NCBI GenBank assembly: GCA_019915135.1
Contig: JAHLMK010000011.1
Span: 1,302,001-1,366,000 of the forward strand
Length of the DNA: 64,000 bases
Direction: 5' to 3'
From: Strobilurus pachycystidiatus
Lineage: Eukaryota > Basidiomycota > Agaricomycetes > Agaricales > Physalacriaceae
Below, piece by piece: positions 48,953 to 58,935 of this stretch. The position numbers and the translations under genes are program-made. The notes under the pieces are model-generated. The model was not told where the DNA came from, did not search any database, and saw nothing but the letters and a program-made list of their open reading frames with translations. Each line of letters begins with the position of its first letter. Position 1 is the first letter of the stretch.

Positions 48953-49841
48953 ACCACCTACCCTTCCTCCGCTTTCGATATGCTCTGTTCGCATCTATTA
49001 CATCTCATTCGTGCATTCTCTCCTCGGACGTGACGGCCACCGTAAGATCGACTCTACGCAACTCTATCCATACCTGGATCATCGTTGGAATGAAGGCAAT
49101 AACTGCTATATACGTTGAGCGTTTTGAAGAAGGTTTTGGTCATATACTCTGACTCCTGATAGAGACGCACATCTGGCATGCTTGCTGTAGGTGTCCTTGA
49201 GTAGACAATGCAGGAATGGGCACAGGGCACGTCCCGTACGTGTGGTACGCGTCGGGATTCCCGTGCCGCAGCGAGAGAACTTCTCCAGATGGACTCGTAC
49301 CAGGGAGCGATCAAGCTGTTGACGTGCACGCCGTAAGCCGTCTCAGTCTACTACCGATACATAAGCAATTGGGGGACCCGTCCGTATCTTCGGAGAGTAG
49401 AGCGTCATTTGAAAGCAATATCAATATCAATACTACTCAGTGTGGTGAAAGTTGAATGGACTGTGATATCTTGACGTGGGCCCCCGAGTGGCCGCTACCT
49501 TTTGGGCTCTGAATATTTTCGGAGTTGATAGTGGGGTACGATGTCTATTTGATTATCGGAGTCACTATGTAGAATGGGTACAGAAAGCTCACAACCAGTT
49601 TGTACTCAGTAATCGAAACGCGTGAGACACTGGTAAGACATCTGGAAGACGTATCCCGAGTCAAATTCGCGATTCGACAGGAAACACGAATCGTATGGCG
49701 CGTTTTCAGGTGCTGTGGCGGAATATTGGCTAGTCAGTCGTCTTGCGTCATAGCGTCACACACTTGTGTCATTCTTCCCTTACGGCCGCCTACTTAAGTT
49801 CGCCTTGAACCGCCATCCACAACCTCATTTCGCCAGCAAAC
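48953..49841. other. intergenic, no supported gene
   Basis: About 890 bp with only short ORFs. It should carry the 3' end of the CHY gene and the promoter of the DsbA-like gene. A pyrimidine-rich leader precedes 49842. Confidence 0.5.
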
Positions 49842-50732
49842 ATGGCTCTCCAACCTTCTCTGCGCCCTTTTATCGTTGCTGGACGCGCCGATGCTCCCCA
49901 TACCCTTGATATCTTCTGTGCGTGGTTATCCATTCACTCATCTCTGATTCTGTATCTAAACTCGACCTAGTGGATTATGTCTGCCCATTCAGGCATGCCG
50001 TTTCTGTCGTAGGATTCATTAAGACTTATCTGACAATCTATCAGCGCAAAGATCGCGTTGGCCATTGATGCAGTCCTGAAACCTTTGTTCTCATCGGGCG
50101 GCCAATACGACGGCAAAGTCAAGGCCATCATCAGACTCCAAGTGCAGCCATGGCATGCGTCTTCTACATTTACGCACGAAGCTGCGCTCGCGGTAAGTCC
50201 CTCATGATACATACATTTCATGACGCACTATTCAAACCATCGCTGTTAGGTCGCCCGTGTGTCACCGGAGGCATTTTGGCCATTCTCTCTTGCCGTAAGA
50301 CACGATGCTTATCGAAACTTCGAAGCTAATCATGCGTGGGTAGTTGTTCAAACAACATGGCGATTACTTTGATATTCCTACTTCGACGCTGACGCCACTC
50401 CAAATTCGGGAGAAACTTGCTTCTCTGGCTGCTTCTCTGGGCCAGGATCTCTGGTCTGACGAAGCAGGGTCCCAGTTCAAGGATCTGCTCACCTTGAAAT
50501 CCTCCCCAAACGGCGGCGTCGCTGTCACGGATGACTTGAAGTACACGGGTGAGTTTCCGTTTCAGCTGTCTCGGGCAGCGTCCCTTACGATCTTCAAGTC
50601 AAATTTTCGAGGCAGAATGGTATCCACGTATCTCCTACTGTTCTTTGGGACGGGCTCATCGCAAACGAGATCTCGTCAGGCTGGGGGGAGAAGGAGTGGA
50701 CTGCCTTCCTCGCGGCCAAAGTCACCGTTTGA
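49842..50732 (+). CDS. DsbA-like thioredoxin-fold protein
   Basis: Six exons (49842-49917, 49971-49992, 50045-50192, 50250-50294, 50344-50548, 50599-50732) give 209 aa. The protein has the DSBA/FrnE-like fold order: an N-terminal beta strand, LDYVCPFSAKIAL at the active-site position, the strand VKAIIRLQVQPWHASSTFTHEAAL, a helical insert (FKQHGDYFD...), then GIHVSPTVLWDGL (the cis-Pro loop VSPT) and a C-terminal helix. The usual CxxC is reduced to CPFS, so it may bind glutathione or substrates rather than act as a dithiol oxidase. The CPFSAK motif is built from a 22-nt exon flanked downstream by a GC-AG intron (gc at 49993). Using any GT donor nearby destroys the frame. No signal peptide is visible. 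Confidence 0.8.
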
Positions 50733-51143
50733 TTAATCAAAGTCGAAGCAGAAGTCATCATTGTAAACTAACACCAATCACATCCCGGATATCAATCAAC
50801 TCCCTCAATCTGAGTATTGGCGTTCGGGCACTCCGTGTCTGTTCTCGCAGCGAACCAACTACCGCTGGGCCATAGCTGTCGCAGACTAAGTTCATATGAT
50901 GAAAAGACGAAGACTTGGAGTCTCCGTTTCATGTTGTTACAATTTATTTCCTGTGCATGAAGGTCCAATACTTAAGTACAAAATCGTCTACGAATCCGTA
51001 CAGTAATCAGACAATAGCCCACATTAGCCCAAGTGTAAGGTAAGTAATACAGAGAGAAGCATAAGAAGTCCGCCAGCGAGAGTAGCATACAAGTACAAGT
51101 ACTGTTACACATGCCAAACGATAGAGAAGGGGAGAGCCCACTC
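50733..51143. other. intergenic between convergent genes
   Basis: About 410 bp holding the 3' ends of the DsbA-like gene and the uncharacterised minus-strand gene. Nothing else was seen. Confidence 0.5.
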
Positions 51144-52561
51144 TTAACCAATTTCTACTTGGTCGTTTCCGTCCTGCACAAGGCTTAGCTGGCCGACGCG
51201 CTTCTTCGAGGTGGCGGTGGCAGATGTTACCGTCGTCGGTGCGCCCAAGGAATGACCGATAATCATTTTGCTGCCAAGGGCATTGAAGTCCAGTCTGGCG
51301 CCAATTTTGAGGTTATCGGACTTCCATATCCGCTGGTAGATATACGAGTCGTTGAATGGGATGTTGATGGACGCGGTGTCAGATGTGCCGCAAAACGTTT
51401 TCACCCAGACCCGCAGTCGATGCGACGCGCCTATTGGCAGGGATTTCATTGGCACTGTGCTATTATTGTTCGGACATCAGAATGAAGGGCCTCGAGAGCC
51501 AAGGGACTCACTAAATGAGAAATGTTACCGTCCGGGGATCCCCTTCTACCCTGAGCCTTAGATCCTCGAATAGCATAGCGCCGACCCCGTTGCAGTCGTA
51601 TTCCATCGTGTAGTCGTACATGTCCTCCGCAACCCTTAGCCACCTATAACCGGGATTGTCTTCAGCGGAGATGCGTATCTGACGGAATGGCCACGCACCG
51701 AACAATGAACTGCACCCTTGCCCGGCCGACCATCGACTCGTATATCTGCGAGGTCGATTGCATTCTCTTCACCCGCGCGAAGGACGCATCTGCGATGGAA
51801 CCAAAGTCCGGGTCCTTTGCGATCCACAGGTCGTCCTGGCCGAAGAGACGGTGGTCCACGTCGTTCACTCGCAGCCAGACGCGATACGAGTATAGCGTGC
51901 CCACGGGGAGGCTAGTCTTACCCGGGAACAGACTGCATATATTACCATGAGTGACTCTTCAGCGCCCAGCGCCCGCCGGCGATTAGGGAGTTCACGCACA
52001 AAACAATGAAGTTCAGCCTTCGCGGGTCTACGCTGAGTTTGAGCTGGGTGGGCTCGCCGAGCGATCGCGTCATTTTATCGACCTTGAGTCCAAGGCTGAT
52101 AGTGTATTTGCCTGGTGTTGGGGTACCATGATTTGACTCAACACTACGAAAAGGTCAAGGGGAGATTTTGGAAGGTAGAAGGGCGATGCGAACGAGATAA
52201 TGAATTGGATTTGTGCAGCGCCTGCTAACAGGCTGTAGGCGTATTCGTAGCGTTCATGTTTAGAGGATAGTGCGGAGTTGTTCAATTGTCGTGCGGTCCG
52301 CCTTATGAGATCGTTACTAAATCCTGGAGTCAAATGGGGTTCTTTGAACAGAGAATGCACGGAATGTACCCGTAAGAAAAGTCGTCGGAGGAGTTGGAGC
52401 GATAATGGCTTATGTAGCCGGATGAGCCAGTCATGGAAGAGTTGCTGAGAGACATAGCTGTTTAGAAATCATTCATTCTAGAGGATCGCTACTCACCTTC
52501 TAGTGACGGCGGCGTCGTATTCGGGAGATGGATCGTCAAATGCGTCGTTCACATAGGACAT
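51144..52561 (-). CDS. uncharacterised protein (orphan family)
   Basis: Read from the ATG at 52561 (MSYVNDAFDDPSPEYDAA) to the stop at 51144. The first two exons are clear (52561-52497 and 52457-52148, phases agree) and encode RSYVSQQLFHDWLIRLHKP... and a region with LAGAAQIQFIISFASPFYLP. Further open exons follow near 52.1-51.95 kb (YTISLGLKVDK, GEPTQLKLSVDPRRLNFIVL), 51.9-51.66 kb (YSYRVWLRVNDVDHRLFGQD), 51.66-51.5 kb and 51.45-51.14 kb. The alternating beta-strand pattern suggests a beta-rich cytoplasmic protein of roughly 400 aa. I recognise no family and see no catalytic motif. The junctions after 52148 were not all resolved. The plus strand is not a better reading. Confidence 0.5.
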
Positions 52562-52780
52562 GATTGTTATGGCAGGGAATGAAAGTGTGGTCACGGACCT
52601 AATTCAAGACGGCTAGGCGCTTGCACGCGTGAGTGTATGTCTGTCAGAAGCGCCCATGACGGTGAGCCCGGATCAGAACTAACATCCCCACGGCTGTGGA
52701 CGACCCTGTTGCCGAAGCTCTAGTTTTGCACAGCAATCGCTGACTGTGATACTGTACTGGTATCAGCCTGGATGGCGTTA

Positions 52781-54135
52781 CTACAACAATGATTTTTCCA
52801 AAAGGGAGCTAAGCAAATGCTTTGGAACAATCCCAGTCCTTGTTCGAGTGTCACAACCCAGGTCCTCCCATTCCTCCGAGCCTTTGCGTATCTCACGGAG
52901 GTAGAAGCCCATGTGGTTCTCTCCCCTCAGCTGAACACGCCATACCCTGTCCTCGCTGGGAATCAGCTTGCCATACGAGCGATCATCGACCTTGGTCTGG
53001 AGAACGTCTCTGATCTGGCATAACAAGTTGAAACCACGATCAAAGACGTCCGAGATGTCCCAAGGCTTCTTCTGTGTGGTCGAGGTTATCCTAATCAAGT
53101 CGGCGGTATTTAAAAACTGTGCGGCCGTCAGACGACCTCCATCCCGAGAACCAAGCAAAATCGATGGGATCCCCATGAGGTGACACCGCACATGCCAATT
53201 CTTGATGTCCGCTCGGAAAGATCTAAAGAGCGATGAGAATGGACCCACAAGTCGCAACGCGAACGTAGCATACTCTGCGTTAAAAGGCGTTTCTATGCAA
53301 CGTATGTCAAGATAGGAACCTGGCACATCATTGGAACGACCTGTCAGTCGATGAATCGTCAATCGTGAATATTCCCGTGACGAAAAGAGCTACGAGCCTC
53401 GTGCTGCATGGATCGAAGAAGCAGTTAACAAACGCAAACCTCCGAAAGTGCGTGTGAGTATAGTGTTGAAACCTTGGGTGTCTTCTGGTATTGATTCCGA
53501 ATTGTATAAGTGCGTGACGGCGTGTACAAAGCCAGGACCGCTGGAAAAGCGCGCTTTAGACGGTCGTACAAGATGAAGAAACGACTGACGAGAGGTACGC
53601 GTCAAGGGTCAGTTGACGCTCGGATGGTTTGGGGTGGTATTGCGTCAGATACAGCTTGCCATTGATGCAGGACGCATTGAACGTTCCTTCGTTGCGGAAG
53701 AGGCTGCAACATGACTTTAGCAAGAGAGGCGGTACTCAGAGAAGAACAAGCGCACTCAATCAAAGCAGCACTCGGCGAAATGACATCAGCCTGCCGCCAG
53801 CTAGATGGCGAACCATTTTCCAAGCAAGCCTGCAACATGTCATCGAGAGCGTGGAACTGATAGACATGCTTGTGTTGGCGGTAGAACGGAGCAGAAAGAT
53901 AGGGATCCTGCTTCAATTGCTGGTTGTACTCGCGGAGTGAGTCCTGAATCTCCTGGCCATTCAACTCGGCCAAAGTATCCGTCTTGAGTTTCCGTAACAT
54001 TGACGCGTCGAAGCGGAGTTCATCTGGGCCCAGCCGGGAGTAGTGACCGACGTATGAAGGAGGACCTAAGAGGACCTTACGGGGCCGTAACTCGGTTGGC
54101 AGTGAGTAAGATTCGAATCGAGCTGGCCGCGCCAT
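52781..54135 (-). CDS. Rai1/DXO-like protein with altered active-site motifs
   Basis: Open exons run from the ATG at 54135 (MARPARFESYSLPTELRP) to the stop at 52781. The order of motifs follows Rai1/DXO decapping nucleases: an N-terminal ELRFDASMLRK, then ADVISPSAALIEC where the family has the ..WRG.MTK.. block, FNASCINGKLYL, LTGRSNDV in the place of GEVD, SYLDIRC in the place of VELKT, and the well-matching FRADIKNWHVRCHLMGIPSI/LLGSRDGGRL followed by RVWRVQLRGENHMGFYLREI. Active Rai1/DXO enzymes remove defective 5' caps and degrade the RNA using acidic residues and a Lys in these blocks. Here Glu is replaced by Asp and Lys by Arg. The joins near 53.7 and 53.4 kb could not be resolved, so a frame break is possible. 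Confidence 0.5.
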
Positions 54136-54820
54136 GGTCGTCGGAATGTCGGTAAAGACCGACGGAGTATCGGCCACATAGGTCGAAAGGCGACGTGATA
54201 TGGCTGAAAATGCATGTCTCCCACGGTTGGTCGAGAGCAGTATCATGAAATACGCCTCAACTACAGCATTGAGGGTGTTGGTCAAGAGAGAAATTGGTTT
54301 CTGACTAAGCAATCGCGTATTGCGCACTTGCCCGATATATCCGAAGATGGCGTATGCGCCTGTAGGCGCCTGGCATCTATCTTGCTGTTCAAATAGACAT
54401 TGACGCTTCCGAGGAATTGCAATTATCATTTGCTTTCACACTCAACAAACCCAGTGCCTATACCGTAACCTGCCGCGCACATTCGCTTGGAGAGTCTGGC
54501 TGGGGTGTTCAGATCAAAACCACATGTCGCGTACGCCGTGGCGCAGCCGTGGGTCCAGTATGTAGTACAGTATAACGAGACGCAAAATAGTCATCCAGCA
54601 GGGTCTTAGACAGCAGCTAGTATCGACAACTGGGATGACAGGGGAATTGGCAGGGGAGATCAATCAGTTTCCTCGGCCATTCAACGAATACCGAAGGTGA
54701 TTAGTATGTTTCACGCCGACCACCGGGACAAGGAGATGGGAAAGAAGTATTGGGGCGGCTGGTCTAGGAGTAAGTATAAAAGATGCAAAGCGATCCAGAA
54801 CTCAGTCAGAAAACAACACC
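54136..54820. other. divergent intergenic region
   Basis: About 685 bp between the Rai1-like start and tautomerase copy 4. On the minus strand the Rai1-like frame stays open upstream of 54135 for about 290 bases, so the true start could lie further out, although the ATG at 54135 fits best. Confidence 0.4.
54775..54782 (+). promoter_or_regulatory. TATA box of tautomerase copy 4
   Basis: A canonical tataaaag lies 46 bp before the ATG at 54821, leaving a very short 5' leader. Such strong TATA boxes are unusual among the housekeeping genes here and fit a regulated gene. Confidence 0.6.
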
Positions 54821-55369
54821 ATGCCTTTGCACATCTTCTACGTCCCTCCAGGCTTTTATTCTGAAGACGACAAAGCCAAGCTCGCGGCGGCCGTGACCGA
54901 CATATATGTGCACAAGATGCCCAATCCCATCGCTGCCTTCCTCGTCGTCGTGCTCTTCGTCGATGTGAAAGAGGAAAATTACTTTGTCGGAGGAAGGAAG
55001 ACGCAACATTTCGTCCGCGTCGTCGTGAATCACTTGGCGCGCCAGCTTTCTACGTAAGTTCCCCTTCATCAAGCTGAGGTTCTCAGCTGATTTACAGGCT
55101 ATGTTTAGCGATGGAGGGAAGGCCTGGTTCATGGGGTTGTACGAGTCGGTGATCCAACCGTTCACCAAGGACCGTGGTGTCGATTGGGAAGTCGCCATAT
55201 CAAACGAGGATGCAAGTGGCCGTCGCACTAGTATCCCAGGACATGAGCTGACTTTATCGTATTATAGGCCAATCTTTGGAGGATGAATGGGTTAATTCCT
55301 CCCTACGCGGTTGGGAGTCCGGAAGGCGAAGCTTTGTGGTTGAATTCAGACAAACCTATTCCCTACTAG
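54821..55369 (+). CDS. tautomerase-superfamily protein, copy 4
   Basis: Exons 54821-55053, 55110-55212 and 55268-55369 give 145 aa. It starts MPLHIFYVPPGFYSEDDK with Pro-1 retained and has VVVLFVDVKEENYFVGG, RVVVNHLARQL, PFTKDRGVDWEVAISNED and LWRMNGLIPPYAVG, ending early at ...KPIPY. The second intron (55213-55267) begins with GC inside a perfect GC-AG donor (gcaagt); read through, it would end in a stop after losing the NGLIPP block. Intron positions equal those of the other copies. The change of His to Tyr in PPYAVG and the shorter tail separate it from copies 1-3. The substrate is unknown. Confidence 0.83.
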
Positions 55370-55544
55370 CCTCCAGAAAACCTGGAAGTAATTGGGAATC
55401 AGGTAGCAGGTTGACGGTAGTCTGAGATGTAGAGGGTCGAAACTAGACTGATATATAGACGATGAACAACAGAGTAGCGTAAGGAAAGGGACCTGTCCAT
55501 AACATTAGCGCATTGCGGAAGATCATACGAGCGATACGCACATT

Positions 55545-55938
55545 TCATGGTTTAGTTGAAACCGCATTCCGTATAGCAGCCTCCATGAGTTCCGTCTCCT
55601 CTTGCACCGACAGCGCTGCTGCTCTTGTGCGCTCCATATCACGGACTCTCGACCGCGCCTCGTCGTCGACATCCTCAAACTCGTCCTGTCTGACAGCGCG
55701 AATGGAGTACGCATAGACGCCGACGGCGAATGCGCTCAGACATACACCGGTTATGATGTTGGGAATCTTGAATGGCTCACGGGCACGTTTGAGACTGGCC
55801 GACATCATCTACCGGCGGTGTCAGAGAGGGCGGGACATGCACAGAAAGGGAAAGGCGCACCCCGGCCTGAGGACGGTATGTCTTTTCGGCTTTTCTTGGG
55901 TCGATGTATCTGCGCGACCATCCTTCGCGAGTAGCCAT
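55545..55938 (-). CDS. COA3: Cytochrome c oxidase assembly factor 3 (Coa3)
   Basis: Two exons (55938-55861 and 55808-55545) give 113 aa: MATREGWSRRYIDPRKAEKTYRPQAG, then ..SLKRAREPFKIPNIITG, a single membrane helix (VCLSAFAVGVYAYSI) and RAVRQDEFEDVDDEAR, then a short coiled coil. YIDPR..., the helix ending VGVYAYSIRAV.QD and the acidic stretch DVDDEAR are diagnostic for the Coa3 family. Coa3 is an inner mitochondrial membrane protein that works with Cox14 to stabilise newly made Cox1 and couple its translation to assembly of complex IV. The intron is a 52-nt GT-AG. It is convergent with tautomerase copy 4, with about 175 bp between the stops. Confidence 0.9.
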
Positions 55939-57132
55939 TCTGCTGTGTGGATGATTTGGGTAGAGAACAGGTGCCGGACTTGCCGATTGACCACGGTTCG
56001 GGTCTCGGCCCGGTACAGGTGCCTTGGACTCATTCGCATTCCTGGTCAGTTCTAACTTCTCAATAACCTCTATGGTGTGTGGTTTGCTGTCTTGGGCACA
56101 CAGCGGCGGACCAACATCATCCATCTCTCTCTTCAGAAGAAAATACTGTTCTGCTCTCCTGAGCGTGACGTCCTTTGCTACGACTTGAGATCGGTATCAC
56201 CTACTTCGCGATTCTCCCGGGCCTTGAGTAATATGTCACGAACAGACGGTGTTGCAAGCCACCCGAACAAGTCAACACGGGTGTTCTGAATCGGCGAGTC
56301 GAGCCGCGGCACGGGCGATGCACTGATTCGGTTTCGTGCGATGCATCCAATCTCAGGTGGCCGTCATTGCCTGTAATTGGCCTTCGACAGAGGCCGTGGT
56401 GTTCAATCAACACGAGTCGCTCCTACTTTCGCGCGTTTAGGGTTACTTTTTGAATCTTGGATCTTGCAAAGTAAAGGCTGATGTAACAGCTACTTCAAGG
56501 TCCATTGACGTCCATCATGTATGTGTTATCGCTTGGCACGAACAAGGCCGTGACAGCTAATTACTGTAGCTTTTCACACAGGTACCACTCCCTCAGACCA
56601 CTGGCGAGTGAACTGAGTGCCCCATCAGGTCGAGAAAGGTGTAGCTGTCCAGGAGTCAGGACAGCTGACTGGCATAGATGAAAGTGCGCAGTTGGACCGT
56701 AGTTGAAAGCCTTCCGTATGCTATCGTATCAATAGCCTTCTCAGCCCCGCCATGCCTGATTTCTAGGCCCAGTACTGTATACTACTGCTTCTAAGATTCG
56801 TCATGATTCCGCCGATTCTACAAGCGGATGACAGTCATCGAAATAGCCACCAGTCTGCGTAGCTAGAGGCACCCGACTTGACCCATTTCGTGGCGCATAT
56901 CAGGCCCATATGCCATGATATGCGCCACTTTGGAGTCAACCGGAATGACCGAAGATCTCAATCACTCGGAACATACCCCATTCATTATCATTCAATCTCC
57001 GATCGAAGTCATGTGTAGTTTGCTGCCCTGAATGCTGTGTTGCTGCGCTACTAGTATTCATCCCACCGCGTCGTGTGGGGCATATAAAACAAACGGGACA
57101 GTCCGCCTGTCGCATTTCCATCTTGTTCCACC
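55939..57132. other. divergent intergenic region
   Basis: About 1.2 kb between COA3 and the stomatin-like gene, with only short ORFs. It contains a strong hairpin at 56890-56928, listed separately. A pyrimidine-rich stretch (cttgttcca) directly precedes the ATG at 57133. Confidence 0.5.
56890..56928. repeat. perfect 13-bp inverted repeat (hairpin)
   Basis: Arms gtggcgcatatca (56890-56902) and tgatatgcgccac (56916-56928) pair perfectly around a 13-base loop. It lies about 200 bp upstream of the stomatin-like gene. No T-run follows, so it is not a terminator-like element. It could be a dyad binding site or the remnant of a foldback element. Confidence 0.65.
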
Positions 57133-58616
57133 ATGAGCTACAACGGAATTGACCGCAAGGACCGCGCTTCCTCTCCACCTGGTTCCACATCGTCGCGAGG
57201 CAATGTTGTTGATCACGACGCCCCCCACGGTGAGCCTCCTTCGCTGCAGTGCACAAAGGCAGACTAACAAACTTCAGTGACAGCTGAGATGCCAGCTGGG
57301 CCTCGCAAGCTGGGCAAGGCTGCGGAAGACCCAGACACTTCTCGAATGATCACTGTTCAGCCTTTGAAGAGGTCTGAGATGCAGGTCGGTTCATTTAGCC
57401 GTATTTGCAACAGCCTCTGAACTCTGCCTGTTTAGCCGTCGTATGCGCAGGATCTCGGGACTGGCGAGGTGAGCTCCTGCTCCAACCGCCAAGGTTACTG
57501 AGATGCTAAGCACGTTCGGCAGGTCACCCACGGTGTCTACGGCTCACTGCTCCAATGCTTGGGATCTGTCGTCGGTCTCTTAGGAGCCGTTCCTTGCTGC
57601 CCATGCCCCAATCCCTTCCGCGAGGTCCAGCAAGGCGAGCACATGCGTAACCACTTCCTCAATCTATTATTGACGCTAGCTTCCCAGGCTCCGTGGGTCT
57701 CGTCTCTCGCTTTGGACAGTTTTACAAGTCTGTCGACCCAGGCCTCGTTCAGGTCAACGTCTGCACCGAATCGCTTCGCGTCGTCGATGTCAAAATCCAG
57801 ATCAGCCCCATTGGCCGACAGACGGTTATGTATGTTTCCATCACCTGCTCTGCTAAAGTCAATATTGACAAGAATACACTTTAGTACGCGTGACAATGTC
57901 AATGTCGAGATGTATGTGCTCTCGTGGTTACTGCGCTTATGCGTTTTTCTCATGGTCGTATTCTAGTGATTCGGTCATCTACTTCCAGATTTGCAACCCT
58001 TACCGAGCAGCCTTCGGTATCACTGATCTCCGTCAGGCTCTGATTGAGCGTGCACAGACGACTCTGCGACACGTCGTTGGTGCACGGGCTGTCCAATCTG
58101 TCGTCACCGAACGTGAGGCCATCGCGTTCGAGATTGCAGAGATTGTCGGCGACATTGCGGACAAATGGGGTGTGGCAATCGAAGGTATCCTCATCAAGGA
58201 CATCATCTTCAGTCCCGAGGTGTCGGCCAGTCTGAGTAGCGCCGCTCAACAGAAGCGTATCGGTGAAAGTAAGGTCATCGCGGCCAGGGCGGAGGTTGAT
58301 TCTGCGCGCCTGATGAGGCAGGCAGCCGACATTTTGGCTTCGCCAGCTGCGATGCAGATCCGTCAACTCGAAGCCTGTGAGTAGTCTTCTTTCCCTCCGT
58401 GATTTGGCATGTATTGATGACTTCAAAGTGCAACAAATGGCCAAGTCGGCGAACAGCAAGGTTGTGTTCGTGCCAATGCAGCTGCAGAGCGACATTGTGG
58501 GTCAAATGGCTGGTCCCTCAGGCAGTGCTGCTATTACGCACGACGGCGGTGGAAATTCTTCTGCGTTGGGAGCTGCTGGCCGAGCAGGCCTTGTGAGCAA
58601 CCTTTCCGATATTTAA
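57133..58616 (+). CDS. stomatin-like SPFH/prohibitin-domain protein
   Basis: Eight exons (57133-57229, 57278-57384, 57436-57468, 57523-57634, 57688-57829, 57885-57911, 57967-58376, 58429-58616) give 371 aa. A disordered N-terminus of about 70 residues precedes a hydrophobic hairpin segment (SLLQCLGSVVGLLGAVPCCPCP) and the SPFH domain: VQQGSVGLVSRFGQFYK, VDVKIQISPIGRQTVITRDNVNVEI, DSVIYFQI, ALIERAQTTLRHVVG, EIVGDIADKWGVAIEGILIKDI, then QQMAKSANSKVVFVP. Stomatins are oligomeric monotopic proteins that organise membrane microdomains and regulate channels. The intron after exon 4 begins with GC (57635); a GT donor 12 bases later (57647) would also stay in frame and add four residues but leave a 41-nt intron. 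Exon 6 is a 27-nt microexon. Confidence 0.9.
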
Positions 58617-58935
58617 TTAATTCCTGTGCCTCCGTATGATTCCCTATCCTGTACCCCCCGCCAGATATCCTATCCTGTACTTGTATCCGTATGTCGCATC
58701 TTGCCTACATGTACTGTAATGCCCGATGTTATTTTCTGCGACATGACTATTTCAAGTTGCCTTGTATCCTGAAGCCAGTTCGGAGCTAAAGCGCTAAAGG
58801 CTAATTCATGCGAGGAACGTTGACAATGCATGCTTGTGATCGCGCGGATCCCCAGTCAGTCACAAACCACCACTACTTATATACGTTCTTGTTCCTTTTG
58901 CAGTCGCTCGTTCATCCTTCTTCTTCATTTCTCTC
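58617..58935. other. short intergenic region
   Basis: About 320 bp holding the 3' end of the stomatin-like gene and the promoter of the coiled-coil gene. A TATA-like ttatatac lies near 58875, about 60 bp before the ATG at 58936. Confidence 0.4.
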
